DNA of 64,000 nucleotides from Planctomycetota bacterium. GTDB lineage: Bacteria > Planctomycetota > UBA1135 > GCA-002686595. Position numbers and translations under genes: made by a program. Shown piece after piece: positions 45,184 to 53,549 of this stretch. Within the stretch, counting starts at the first letter, position 1. Each line of letters opens with the position of its first letter. Where the stretch lies: positions 744,001 to 808,000 of the forward strand of contig JADJNY010000015.1 of the NCBI GenBank assembly GCA_016714045.1, in the 5' to 3' direction. The notes beneath the pieces were generated by a model. That model worked only from the letters and a program-made list of their open reading frames with translations, was not told the origin of the DNA and did no database searches.

Positions 45184-46272
45184 CTAATCGAGGCGACGGA
45201 GATTCGCGCTCCCCGGTCGCGGGGTTGGGTGCGCTGCACCGCCTTCGATGCGGCGCATGACGAGCCCGAAGACGAGCGAATCAAGTTCGTCGGTGTAGAT
45301 GAGGAGCTCGCGCGCGACGTCCGCCTTGCCGATGCCATCGTCGCGGAGCTGCTGAAAGACCTTCTGTAGTACCTGCGAGGACTCGTGACGCGAACCATGC
45401 GGCTCGGACGTCCGGTAGCCCCTCCGGCTGATCTCGATGCAGAGGTTCCGGTACTTCCAGTCCGAAGTGAGCCCGAGTGCGTGCAGTCGCACGTTCAGTG
45501 CCGCAACTGAGACGTTCCACTTCGGCTTCAGCTCGATGAGGGACCGCACGCTAGACAGCCGCGGCGCGGCAGCGATCACACTGCCGCTCGGCATGAGGAA
45601 CGCCGAAGCGAACCGATCGGCTTCGTGCTCCGTGGCCTTCGTGCGCGCTCCACCATGTCGGTGCAAAACCAGGTGGCCAAGCTCGTGCGCGGCATCGAAA
45701 CGGCCATGCTCGGCCGACTTCTGTGTGTTCAAGAAGACGTAGGGGGTCGATCCGCCCCACCAGAAGGAGAATGCGTCAAGCTCACGCCCTTCCTCAGAAA
45801 GCGAGAAGACGCGCACGCCCCGCGACTCCAGCAGGTGAATCATGTTCTTGATCGGACGCTCGCCGAGGCCCCACGCGGCGCGTACCGCGTCCGCCGCCGC
45901 CGCCGGCTCGTAGCCGCGCAGTATCGGCAAGTCGGGCGCAGGCAGCTCGAATCGCGTTGCAATCCACTCCGACAGCACGACTCCGATCGCCGAGGCGCCG
46001 AGCGCTCCATTGCGTTGCGAGGCGGTCATTGCCTCCAGTGAACGAAAGCTCACGCCGTCAGCGATCGGAATCTCGATCGTCGGTCCGCTGAAGAACTCGA
46101 CGGGGAACCTTAGCGCGCGGCCGAGCAGATCGAGGGTCTCAGGGGAAGGAATGAACTGCCCGGACTCGTGCCCGTGCAGGGCACGGGTCGACAAGTCAAC
46201 ACGCGCGGCGAGGTCTGATTTCGTCAGTCCACGCCGAGTGCGCGCGAGTACCAGTCGGGACGGGTTGAACAT
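45184..46272 (-). CDS. XRE helix-turn-helix / ImmA-IrrE metallopeptidase
   Basis: A 362-residue fusion: an XRE-type HTH at the start (RTRRGLTKSDLAARVDLSTR, then FIPSPETLDLLGRALRF) and a zinc peptidase domain with HELGH (196-200) and the downstream Glu in EHEADRFASAFLMP. This is the HigA/ImmA-like architecture of regulators that cleave a repressor or act as antitoxins on mobile elements. It forms a unit with the upstream gene at 46282-46932, nine bases away. Its stop lies beside the tRNA-like gene. Confidence 0.85.
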   Translation of the reverse strand: MFNPSRLVLARTRRGLTKSDLAARVDLSTRALHGHESGQFIPSPETLDLLGRALRFPVEFFSGPTIEIPIADGVSFRSLEAMTASQRNGALGASAIGVVLSEWIATRFELPAPDLPILRGYEPAAAADAVRAAWGLGERPIKNMIHLLESRGVRVFSLSEEGRELDAFSFWWGGSTPYVFLNTQKSAEHGRFDAAHELGHLVLHRHGGARTKATEHEADRFASAFLMPSGSVIAAAPRLSSVRSLIELKPKWNVSVAALNVRLHALGLTSDWKYRNLCIEISRRGYRTSEPHGSRHESSQVLQKVFQQLRDDGIGKADVARELLIYTDELDSLVFGLVMRRIEGGAAHPTPRPGSANLRRLD

Positions 46273-46281
46273 CGTTCGGTT

Positions 46282-46932
46282 CTAGTTGGCCTTGCGCTTC
46301 ACGTCGAACTCGATGTCGTCTTCGTCGTCGGCTGTCGGGCCGATCGGCTTGCCGTCGCGGATGATGGTCGGGAGCACGATCCGCTCGTGCCAGCCGACGA
46401 TCTTGCGGCTCGTCTCCGACAAGGACCTGGGCAGAGAAAGCTCGGCGCGGATCTCGTGCTCGGTCGCGCAAACCAAGAGCATCCAGGTGTTGCGCTTCAA
46501 GCCCTGCGAAGCGCGCAGCACGCGATCGTCGAACACGAACTTCCCCTGCCCGTTGTTGTTTCGCAACGCCGCGATGATGGAAGCCGGCCCGCGAGGGTAA
46601 CGCGTCTGCGGCGAGCGCTCGGGATTGCCGGTTGCCTCGTCCCCGGCGCAGACGGCGATGGCGACCGTCTCGGCCTCGTTGACGACGGTCTCCAGACCGC
46701 CGTCGTTGGCAGCGCGCCACAGGCGCGGGATGAGTAGCTCGCGCAGTCGTCGGACGGTCTTGCCCCAGTGCATGAAGCCTCCGAGGGCGGCCGGATCGAG
46801 GCCAGGTTCGCACTCATGGCGGTAGCCGTCGCCGAACTCGATCGCCTCGTGGAGGGACTTGACCGACAGGTCGAGAAGCGCGAGGCGGGCGTCGGCATCA
46901 CCGGGCGGGACACATACGGTAGAGGAGTTCAT
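46282..46932 (-). CDS. Hypothetical partner of the XRE-ImmA/IrrE protein
   Basis: A 216-residue soluble protein of unknown family, with the segments LALLDLSVKSLHEAIEFGDG, TVVNEAETVAIAVCAGDEAT and RNTWMLLVCATEHEIRAELS and an acidic-basic tail. It is cotranscribed with the metallopeptidase-regulator. Such pairs are common on islands and may be toxin-antitoxin-like. ATG 46932 opens the coding bias. Confidence 0.65.
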   Translation of the reverse strand: MNSSTVCVPPGDADARLALLDLSVKSLHEAIEFGDGYRHECEPGLDPAALGGFMHWGKTVRRLRELLIPRLWRAANDGGLETVVNEAETVAIAVCAGDEATGNPERSPQTRYPRGPASIIAALRNNNGQGKFVFDDRVLRASQGLKRNTWMLLVCATEHEIRAELSLPRSLSETSRKIVGWHERIVLPTIIRDGKPIGPTADDEDDIEFDVKRKAN

Positions 46933-47093
46933 GGGCAGGACCTTTCTGGCCGTCGGATGATAGCACTTCCTTTTTTGCCGCCTCATCCGTGACGGAAAAA
47001 TCGGAACACGACGCCGTAAGTCCAAGTGCAAAACATAATTGCGATGTTCGGTGGGTATTGCACAGAACGCCCATAATGGCGTACGCTGTCCAT

Positions 47094-47645
47094 ATGAAGC
47101 GCGGACAGAAGGCCCCGACTTCCCCGATCGTCGAGTCCATGCGCGCCGTCGGGCACGATGAGCTGCGGGCAGTCGAGTTCATGGAGACCTGGCGGTGGGC
47201 GGACTCCCCGGCGTGCCCCCGGTGCGGCTCGGTAAACGTCTACACGATGAAGGACGAGGAGACCGGCGCTCGCAACAAGGACTACCGCTGGCGTTGCCGC
47301 GACTGCAAGCGCATGTACACCCTGCGCACCGGCACCGTGTTCGAGGAGTCGCGCCTTCCCCTCTGGGTGTGGGTGCATGCCTTTTGGTCCGCGTGCGCGT
47401 CCAAGAAGGGCGTGGGCGCGCTCCAGATCAACCGTGAGTGCGAGATCAGCTACAAGTCGGCGCTCTTCGTCATGCACCGCATGCGCGCAGCGATGTCCGA
47501 AAACGGTGGCGATCGGCCGAAGCTCACGGGGACGGTCGAAGTCGACGAGACGTACGTCGGCGGTAAGGGAAGCGGCTCACCTACGCGCAGCAGGTTGCCA
47601 ACAACGGCTAGCCTAGTACGCGAGGCTATACAGTTCCGGCGTTGA
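47094..47645 (+). pseudogene. Truncated IS1595-family transposase
   Basis: The N-terminal half of an ISXO2-like transposase: zinc ribbon CPRCGSVNVY and CRDCKRMYTLRTGTVFEESR, a helical domain, and the first catalytic Asp in VEVDETYVGGKG. The family sequence breaks off at about 47570; the last 25 residues are unrelated and run into the end of the gene on the other strand. The other catalytic residues are gone, so it is inactive. An ATG at 47076 is an alternative start. Confidence 0.8.
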
Positions 47646-48047
47646 CGCGAGCGTCGCTTGGACAGCCTTCGCGTTCGCGCTCCGCATGGCATGGATCGCA
47701 TCGTCCTGCTGGGATAGGGCAGCGGCAAGCGCGTTGTAAACCGCAACTCGAATGGAGACCGACGAGGCCGACATGCGATTCACGTCAAGTTCGATGCGGT
47801 AGATACGCCCAGAGCGCTTGCCCTTGACGAACACCAGGTGACCGTTCGTCTGCTCTTCGGTCGGCTCACCGCTCGTCATGTACTTGAGGTCGATGACGAA
47901 CCGTCCCTTCTCCTGGACGTACTCTCCATGCACGGCTAGCGGCACATCATAGGGAGACGCGAGGATCTCGATGACCGCACCGGTAGCGTCGGTGACCGTC
48001 GTGACCGGCACCTGCATGTCCTTCACTTCATACCACTTGCCGCTCAT
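47613..48047 (-). CDS. Hypothetical partner of the membrane/GAF-like protein
   Basis: A 144-residue soluble protein with an N-terminal MSGKWYEVKDMQVPVTTVTD beta region and a C-terminal helical half (YNALAAALSQQDDAIHAMRS). It is not recognised. It starts with an ATGA overlap at the stop of the upstream gene (48044-48883), so the pair is coupled. Its end runs into the transposase remnant but the stop looks natural. Confidence 0.62.
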   Translation of the reverse strand: MSGKWYEVKDMQVPVTTVTDATGAVIEILASPYDVPLAVHGEYVQEKGRFVIDLKYMTSGEPTEEQTNGHLVFVKGKRSGRIYRIELDVNRMSASSVSIRVAVYNALAAALSQQDDAIHAMRSANAKAVQATLASTPELYSLAY

Positions 48048-48883
48048 AGCACGCCCTCCAGCACCTTACTAAGCGTACCACCGATCAGGTTGAACCCTCG
48101 TTGCACCAGCTTGGGGTCCAAGGCAGGCTCGGCGCTGTCGATCACGATCACCCCCCAGGGCTTCCCTTTCACTTCGATGAGAAACCCTACGTACGAGCGA
48201 GGAAGCTCATCGTCACGCTTCTCGAGCTGCCTTGTGATCCACCGTTGATCGATGAACGTCCGCTTCGCGTACTCCTCGATCTCGGGCGCCGAAGCGTCCT
48301 TGCCAACGCGCGGAAGCGGAGCGGCGTTCGGTGGCGGAACGAACAGCGTTCCCTTGGTGACGTAGGAACGGCCGGCGATTCCTTCCGCCCTGGTCGGTTC
48401 CGACGGCGCTCGGAACTTCGTTCCGGTCTTCTGGGTGCTGTGGCCGGACCTTGCCACGGGCACGAGCCACCCGGATCCGGGCCAGCGGCAGGGCCTCAGG
48501 ATCCACCCCCGATAGCGGAAGAGGGTGATGCGATGGTGATGGTCGGGAGCATTGTGACCATCGAAGAGGTCCCGCCGCAGTGTGTCGAGCGCCACCTTGA
48601 CCACGCCCCAGAGCCACGGAGCGCCGATCATCTTGCGGCCCGTCTCGCATGCGCCGACCAAGAGTGCCGAGGTCGGAACGACGATCCAGGCAATCGGTTG
48701 TGTGAGGACCGCGAGGTCGTTCACGAGAACATGCCAACCCTGGAGCAGGTAGGGGGTCGGAGAAAGCTCGTACTTGAGCAGCGCGCCTACGACGACACCG
48801 ATGGCCATCGCGACGATCTGCACGACGGTCAAGGTTCGATACGTTCCAGCTCTCCACCCGGAACCTTGCAAGCGCCCGCGCAT
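48044..48883 (-). CDS. Two-helix membrane protein with C-terminal GAF-like domain
   Basis: A 279-residue protein. Two membrane helices lie near the N-terminus (TVVQIVAMAIGVVVGALL, about 18-36; LTQPIAWIVVPTSALLVGAC, about 57-77). The C-terminal 130 residues are cytosolic and GAF-like in outline (RSYVTKGTLFVPPPNAAPLP, helix EIEEYAKRTFIDQRWITRQL, then YVGFLIEVKGKPWGVIVIDS). A membrane effector with a ligand-binding domain fits a defence role but no named system matches. It overlaps the next gene by 4 bp. Confidence 0.62.
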   Translation of the reverse strand: MRGRLQGSGWRAGTYRTLTVVQIVAMAIGVVVGALLKYELSPTPYLLQGWHVLVNDLAVLTQPIAWIVVPTSALLVGACETGRKMIGAPWLWGVVKVALDTLRRDLFDGHNAPDHHHRITLFRYRGWILRPCRWPGSGWLVPVARSGHSTQKTGTKFRAPSEPTRAEGIAGRSYVTKGTLFVPPPNAAPLPRVGKDASAPEIEEYAKRTFIDQRWITRQLEKRDDELPRSYVGFLIEVKGKPWGVIVIDSAEPALDPKLVQRGFNLIGGTLSKVLEGVL

Positions 48884-49007
48884 CGTCCAGGCTAGGCAGG
48901 CCCACTTCAAGTCGAACCCAGCGGTCTCCAGGGAAGAGCCGGTCACCGTCCGAAGCCGTACCGACCTCTCGGACGAGGACGGCAGGTCCGTCGGCGGGTG
49001 GATTGTC

Positions 49008-49409
49008 GTGGGCGTGCTCGCGCGTGGACCGCGCCGCACGCTGCGGCTGGACACCCAGCTCCTCGACTGCCGCGTGCACCTCGAACCCCAGGAGCGCGTG
49101 CTCGCCGTCGACGAGCCGTGGCGCATCCTCACTCAGCCCCTCGGGCTCGAAGGTCAGCTCCTGGTGGGGTCGTGGTCCTTCCAGACCGGACGCGGCCATG
49201 CCTACCGCGCGGTGACCACGACCACCCTCCGCGGAGCGTTCGATCCCGACGCTCCGCTTCCCGTGGAACGGCTGGAGTTCCGCGAGGCGACCCTGCGGCG
49301 CCCCTCGTCCATACCCGCGCGTGGCCCTGCCGAGGTCTCCGTGACGGTCTCCAGATCCCCGGCCGGCGCTACCGGGAAGCGGGCCGGTCGGTCGCGGGGT
49401 CGGCCCTAG
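49008..49409 (+). CDS. ORF with strong coding bias but no clear start
   Basis: A plus-strand frame with very high third-position G/C (LVGSWSFQTGRGHAYRAVTT, TLRGAFDPDAPLPVERLEFR) that clearly looks coding. The bias continues upstream of GTG 49008 to about 48890 without ATG, GTG or TTG, so the gene has either lost its 5' end or starts at a rare codon. The 3' end overlaps the convergent HsdR_N gene by 41 bp. No family recognised. Confidence 0.4.
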   Translation: MGVLARGPRRTLRLDTQLLDCRVHLEPQERVLAVDEPWRILTQPLGLEGQLLVGSWSFQTGRGHAYRAVTTTTLRGAFDPDAPLPVERLEFREATLRRPSSIPARGPAEVSVTVSRSPAGATGKRAGRSRGRP

Positions 49410-50190
49410 CCGCGGGAGCATCCTCCGACTCCTGACCCTCGCGCCCGCCCTTCGTGATTGCCCGCTCGCTGCGCCGGTTGAAACGTCGACAGGCCGCGTC
49501 GGCCTGCTCCCCTTCGAGCGCATCGCGCTTGATCACCTGCTCACGCAAGACCTTGTCGATGACTTCGCGGTCGACGAGGATCCCGCTGACGCGCCGAACC
49601 TCCCTTCGGACCGAGTTCATGACCGTCTCCGAACCGAGCAAGATGGCCGCCAGGAGGAATCGGTTCGTCGCATCGACCCGGTTGCGGTACTGGGTGAGCG
49701 CGTCCTTGGTGAGCCCCGCGCGCGTGAAGAGGTAGAGCTTCTCCAGTTCCTCTTCCTTGCGCGCGTCGACCTGCAAGAGATTCAGGCGGATGACCTCTTC
49801 TTTGTCGATCGGCTTCTTGAACAGGACGTGGTAGAGGACCCATTCGATGCCGTTGGTGAGGGCGACCCATTCGACGCCCTGATTGCAGGCGTAGTCGATC
49901 GACTGCTTGATGTGACGGTCCTGCAGGGCCGAGCCGATGGCCTTGATCTCGATCAGGAGCTGGATCTTGCCCTCGAACTGGATCGCGAGGTCGCAGTAGG
50001 TGCCGCGGATGGCGTGTTCGCTCGTGAGCTCAGCGTACTTGTCGTAACCGAAGACCTCGCTCAGGAGGTCCTTCACGAGCGTGACGGTGTCGGCCTCGGA
50101 AACGTCGCGATCGCGCTGCGCGGACAGGACGGGCGCGAAGCGTTTCAGCCCCGACTGGATGCGCTCCGCGAGCTTCTTGGTGATCGCCAT
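49369..50190 (-). CDS. HsdR N-terminal-like nuclease domain protein
   Basis: A 273-residue protein with a type I restriction HsdR_N / PD-(D/E)xK nuclease core: SEADTVTLVKDLLSEVFGY, then GTYCDLAIQFEGKIQLLIEI ending in E-I-K (catalytic D...E-x-K). The rest is helical (DAVTNRF-type segments) with a low-complexity charged tail. No HsdM or HsdS is near, so it is a stand-alone family member (often annotated 'type I restriction enzyme HsdR N-terminal domain'), possibly defence-related. It is divergent from an XRE regulator at 50354. Confidence 0.8.
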   Translation of the reverse strand: MAITKKLAERIQSGLKRFAPVLSAQRDRDVSEADTVTLVKDLLSEVFGYDKYAELTSEHAIRGTYCDLAIQFEGKIQLLIEIKAIGSALQDRHIKQSIDYACNQGVEWVALTNGIEWVLYHVLFKKPIDKEEVIRLNLLQVDARKEEELEKLYLFTRAGLTKDALTQYRNRVDATNRFLLAAILLGSETVMNSVRREVRRVSGILVDREVIDKVLREQVIKRDALEGEQADAACRRFNRRSERAITKGGREGQESEDAPAARADPATDRPASR

Positions 50191-50353
50191 GGGAAGGAAC
50201 TCCTCGGGTGGTTGGACGCCGGAAGCGCGCGAGCCTGAAGCGGAAAGGCCCCGCCTTGCGTGACGGACAGGCTACAAGCAGTCCCCCGAGTAGCAAGGCG
50301 GATGTGACTCATAGTCCGTAGACCCATCGTCCACGGCCGCCGAGCCTGCGGGG

Positions 50354-50605
50354 GTGGCACCCCGCGGCGACGCGAAGACGTTCAACCAGGCCTTCGGGCG
50401 CGCGGTACGCGAGCGCCGGGAGCGTCTTGGGATGTCGCAGGAGGATCTGGGTTTCGAGGCCGATCTGGATCGGACGTACGTGAGCGGGATCGAGCGCGGG
50501 GTGCGCAACCCGACGCTGCGGATCATCAAGAAGGTCGCGGACGCGCTGGACACGAAGGCCAGTCGGCTGTTGGCGAGGGCAGAAGGAGCAGGCGAGGACC
50601 CTTGA
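50354..50605 (+). CDS. XRE-family transcriptional regulator
   Basis: An 83-residue HTH-only protein (FNQAFGRAVRERRERLGMSQ, EDLGFEADLDRTYVSGIERG, NPTLRIIKKVADALDTKASR), the typical single-domain XRE repressor of restriction and island genes. It starts at GTG 50354. It is divergent from the nuclease gene with 163 bp between, so it may control that gene. Confidence 0.85.
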   Translation: MAPRGDAKTFNQAFGRAVRERRERLGMSQEDLGFEADLDRTYVSGIERGVRNPTLRIIKKVADALDTKASRLLARAEGAGEDP

Positions 50606-50903
50606 CGGTGGTGGGCGCGGTAGGCGGATCCCTTTCACGAAGGCTCCGGCCTCCTGTGCCGTACGGTGCTCATTGCGAACCGTCTCCACCCGGGCACCTT
50701 CCCAGTGGAGAGTCGGCGCGGTTGTCTCTCAGTTGGGTGAACTGTGCGTTGAGGTCAGGATTCGAGGCCTGATCGACTGCGATCGTGGGGCCGCAGCGTA
50801 GTAGAGTGGCGCTCGCAGGCAGACCATCTTTCGGTTTCATCGCTCCCGGACCACAACACTGGTCGAGCGGCCACCGGCCCCTCCGAAGAAGAAGGCACAG
50901 CTC

Positions 50904-51383
50904 ATGTCGAACTCCAATGGCGAACTCCAGGCCCTCGTCGATTCGTTCACCACGCAGCTCACGGCGCTGATCCGGCGCACGACGCTCGAGCAGGTCGTCG
51001 CGGCCTTGGGTGGCAGTGCTCCGGCGGCGACACCGGCGCGTCGCGGGCCCGGTCGTCCTGCGGGATCGCGTGCGGTGCGACGTCCGGCTGGCGGCGGCAA
51101 GCGCAGCGCCGAGCAGATGGAAACGATGACGAGCGACCTCGTCGCGTTCGTGAAGACGAACCCCGGCCAGCGCGGGGAGCAGATCGCGGCGGCGCTGAAG
51201 ACGGATGTCGGGACGATGCGGCTCCCGATGAAGAAGCTGATCGCGGCGAAGGCGATCTCGACCAAGGGCCAGCGGCGCGGGATGACGTACTACCCGGCCG
51301 GTGGTGCGTCGAAGTCGGCGGCAGCCGCGCCCTCGGCGAAGCGCGCGGCGCGCGGCGGCAAGAAGCTCGCTAAGGCGCGCTGA
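50904..51383 (+). CDS. AT-hook / winged-helix protein, island paralogue of 21163
   Basis: A 159-residue protein aligning end to end with the chromosomal protein at 21163: N-terminal helix (ALVDSFTTQLTALIRRTTLE), AT-hook RRGPGRPAG, winged-helix domain (VAFVKTNPGQRGEQIAAALK, STKGQRRGMTYYP) and a basic Ala/Lys tail. It may act as a nucleoid protein or silencer for the island. Preceded by GAAGAAGG about 10 bp from ATG. Confidence 0.72.
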   Translation: MSNSNGELQALVDSFTTQLTALIRRTTLEQVVAALGGSAPAATPARRGPGRPAGSRAVRRPAGGGKRSAEQMETMTSDLVAFVKTNPGQRGEQIAAALKTDVGTMRLPMKKLIAAKAISTKGQRRGMTYYPAGGASKSAAAAPSAKRAARGGKKLAKAR

Positions 51384-51420
51384 GCGCCCGCCGAGACCGA
51401 AGCGAGCAGTGCCCTTGCCG

Positions 51421-52149
51421 TCACGCAGGCCCCGTACGATCCACTCCTCCGGACCTCTCCAGAAACCGCACGACATCGGGATGCAGGGTCACCGTGGAAC
51501 CGCTCAGGCCGATCCCGAAGATTCGTGCGGTCAGCTCAGCGGTCGCCTTGTAGACCTGGGCCGCATCGGCCTCCTCGTGCACCGCATCGCGTGAGAGGAA
51601 GTGCATGTACTTGTTCCGGATTCCGGTCACGCGCTTGAACAGTTCGAGCGTGGGCTGATCGATCAGTCCGAGTGCGAACAGTGCCGTCGTGCGAACACCC
51701 TGGTTCAAGCGTTCGAATGCCGATCCCCACAAGGCTCGTTGGCGGTCCTCGTCGAGGGGCTGATCTCCGCAGCGGACGTCGGCGATCTCGAACCGGAAGA
51801 TCGCGAGCATCTCGACGGTGACGCCGCACAAGCCGATGCAACTGGCGAAGTGCCCGAGCACGAAGGCGGCCTTCGCGTTGTGCAGCGGCTGCATGATCCC
51901 GCGCGAAATGCGCTCGTTTACCGGCGCCGCGAAGAGGGTTGCGTCGTACTCGGTCAGTGTCCGGTACCGCAGAACGAAGTCCTCAATGACGGAGTGAGAG
52001 AACGGTGCATGAAGGAACCGGAGCAGGTTCTCGTGGTCCGGTCCCTGGTTGATCCGGTGACGCATCACCTCCTCTGCCTGGAGCCAGCGGAGGCCATTCA
52101 GGGCGACGGCGATCTGGCGCGGTTCGGTCGGCGGCGGAGGGTCAGTCAT
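51421..52149 (-). CDS. HEPN-like protein
   Basis: A 242-residue all-helical protein. Residues 178-183 read RNKYMH, an R-x4-H motif at the end of a helix, which is the active-site signature of HEPN RNases. A Cys/hydrophobic helix precedes it (AAFVLGHFASCIGLCGVTVE). It resembles DUF4145-type HEPN proteins found in defence islands and toxin systems. No nucleotidyltransferase antitoxin is adjacent. Activity is a guess. Confidence 0.6.
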   Translation of the reverse strand: MTDPPPPTEPRQIAVALNGLRWLQAEEVMRHRINQGPDHENLLRFLHAPFSHSVIEDFVLRYRTLTEYDATLFAAPVNERISRGIMQPLHNAKAAFVLGHFASCIGLCGVTVEMLAIFRFEIADVRCGDQPLDEDRQRALWGSAFERLNQGVRTTALFALGLIDQPTLELFKRVTGIRNKYMHFLSRDAVHEEADAAQVYKATAELTARIFGIGLSGSTVTLHPDVVRFLERSGGVDRTGPA

Positions 52150-52339
52150 GGGCGAGGAGCGTCCGCCGCAGGATCCCAGAGATCGGGGCGCGCCTGCAAC
52201 CTCGGGAGTTCAAGACGGATCGACGACGGGGCGATCGCGCAGGGTCTCTACCCTGGCGTGGCCTGCGTGAGTGCGCCATCCGCAGCGGCCGAGAATCGGC
52301 AGCGCCTCCGAACAGCGCGCCGGTGCCTGTACGTGGGGT

Positions 52340-53206
52340 TCAAAGTTCAAGCGGGCGGAGGAACGTGAGAGCCCCGTACGGAGCGAGCGATATCGCTTCC
52401 TCAAGCAGGAGGGTGTCCCGCTTCGAGCCGGCAGCAATAGCCGGAAACCAGGCCGCTGCAGTGCTCGCTGCGGAGAGGAATCCCGGTTCGGCGGTCTCAC
52501 CCGAGATCACACGCGCGGTTGCAGTTCCACCAGGAATCGCAGACTGGCTCTGGATGGTGTTTCCGGCTAGGCCATTCAGACGGGCAAGTTCGTTGGGCCT
52601 CTTCCAGCATGCGCCGTTCGGCTCCCATTTGATCACGAGACACGGGCAGCGATTGAGGTTCACGAGGCGAAGTGCGGCGCTGGTAATAGACACTTCGAAG
52701 CGCGCCTTCACCCTCAGGGCGAGGGCAAGTCCAGGTGTACTGTTCCCAACGTAGGCTGAGAAGCGCTTCGGGGGCACGAGCAGGTTGGAGGCGAAGTGGT
52801 TCGCTTCGCGCTCGACCGGGTTGATGCTGGGACCTCCGCCGTGCACGGAGCAGTGAGCAGGCGTCCTCCCGGAGAGCAGCGCGAGCCGGTGCTCGTCGAT
52901 GAAGAAATGGCCCAACTCATGGGCGAGCGTGAATCGACGCCGGCCATTGGTCTGCGAACGAGCCGTGTTGCAGTAGATGTGGAAGCGACCCAAGCGGTGT
53001 TCGAGTAGGCCATCAAAGCATGAACCATAGTCGTTGACGCTGATGGAGATCCGCTTCTTCTTCGCAATCGCTTCCGGGATGACAAGCCCCTTTGGGAAAT
53101 GCGTGTCGGCGACGGCCTCGGCGAGTTCCGCGATCTCGAACTCGCGGGCCGGCGTCAGGTACTCACCGCGAAAGTGATCAGGGCGTGTCGATCTCTCGCT
53201 CGGCAT
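52340..53206 (-). CDS. ImmA/IrrE-family metallopeptidase
   Basis: A 288-residue zinc peptidase. The catalytic motif HELGH is at 96-100 in RFTLAHELGHFFIDEH, with the third ligand Glu in VEREANHFASNLLVPPKRF. The N-terminal FEIAELAEAVADTHFPKG and the C-terminal unassigned domain flank it; there is no HTH. Proteins of this type (ImmA, PprI/IrrE, CapP) cleave a repressor to switch on stress or defence genes. It overlaps the small gene at 53178-53549 by 29 bp and is the last gene of a three-gene unit headed by a sigma factor. Confidence 0.85.
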   Translation of the reverse strand: MPSERSTRPDHFRGEYLTPAREFEIAELAEAVADTHFPKGLVIPEAIAKKKRISISVNDYGSCFDGLLEHRLGRFHIYCNTARSQTNGRRRFTLAHELGHFFIDEHRLALLSGRTPAHCSVHGGGPSINPVEREANHFASNLLVPPKRFSAYVGNSTPGLALALRVKARFEVSITSAALRLVNLNRCPCLVIKWEPNGACWKRPNELARLNGLAGNTIQSQSAIPGGTATARVISGETAEPGFLSAASTAAAWFPAIAAGSKRDTLLLEEAISLAPYGALTFLRPLEL

Positions 53207-53549
53207 CGTCGCGGTCCCTGCGCATCCGTTCCTCTACCTCGTCTGGAATTCGGTCGCCCTCACGTGCCGCGCGAGCGAGGTTCTCCTCGACCGCGTCCTC
53301 AGCATCGAATGACACTGGTCGGAGAGGGACGGCGCGAGGCGGCGGGCGCGCGAGCGCTTGCGCGGGATCGGCGGCGTGGGCGGGTACGGCAGGCGGGTGT
53401 TCTTCGACCCACTTGCTGGCTTCCGCGATCTCGTCTTCGGTGCCGGGGAGACGCCAGCCGAGCGAAGCAAGTGCACGGTGGAATTCCGCGGTGAGTGCTT
53501 CGTCGCCAGCCGGCGTTTCTTCAGGGCTGGGCTGCTTCGACCTGGTCAT
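53178..53549 (-). CDS. Small charged protein between sigma factor and protease
   Basis: A 123-residue protein without known domain. It has an N-terminal helix (ALTAEFHRALASLGWRLPGT), a Pro/Ala-rich linker in the middle and a highly charged C-terminal helix (VEERMRRDRDDAEREIDTP). ATGA overlap with the sigma-factor stop and 29-bp overlap with the protease. By position it could be an anti-sigma or the protease's substrate; nothing in its sequence proves this. Confidence 0.65.
   Translation of the reverse strand: MTRSKQPSPEETPAGDEALTAEFHRALASLGWRLPGTEDEIAEASKWVEEHPPAVPAHAADPAQALARPPPRAVPLRPVSFDAEDAVEENLARAAREGDRIPDEVEERMRRDRDDAEREIDTP

Noticed and set aside
49369..50190. Complete type I restriction-modification system
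   Set aside because: Only an HsdR N-terminal-like domain is present; no helicase part, HsdM or HsdS is in the window.
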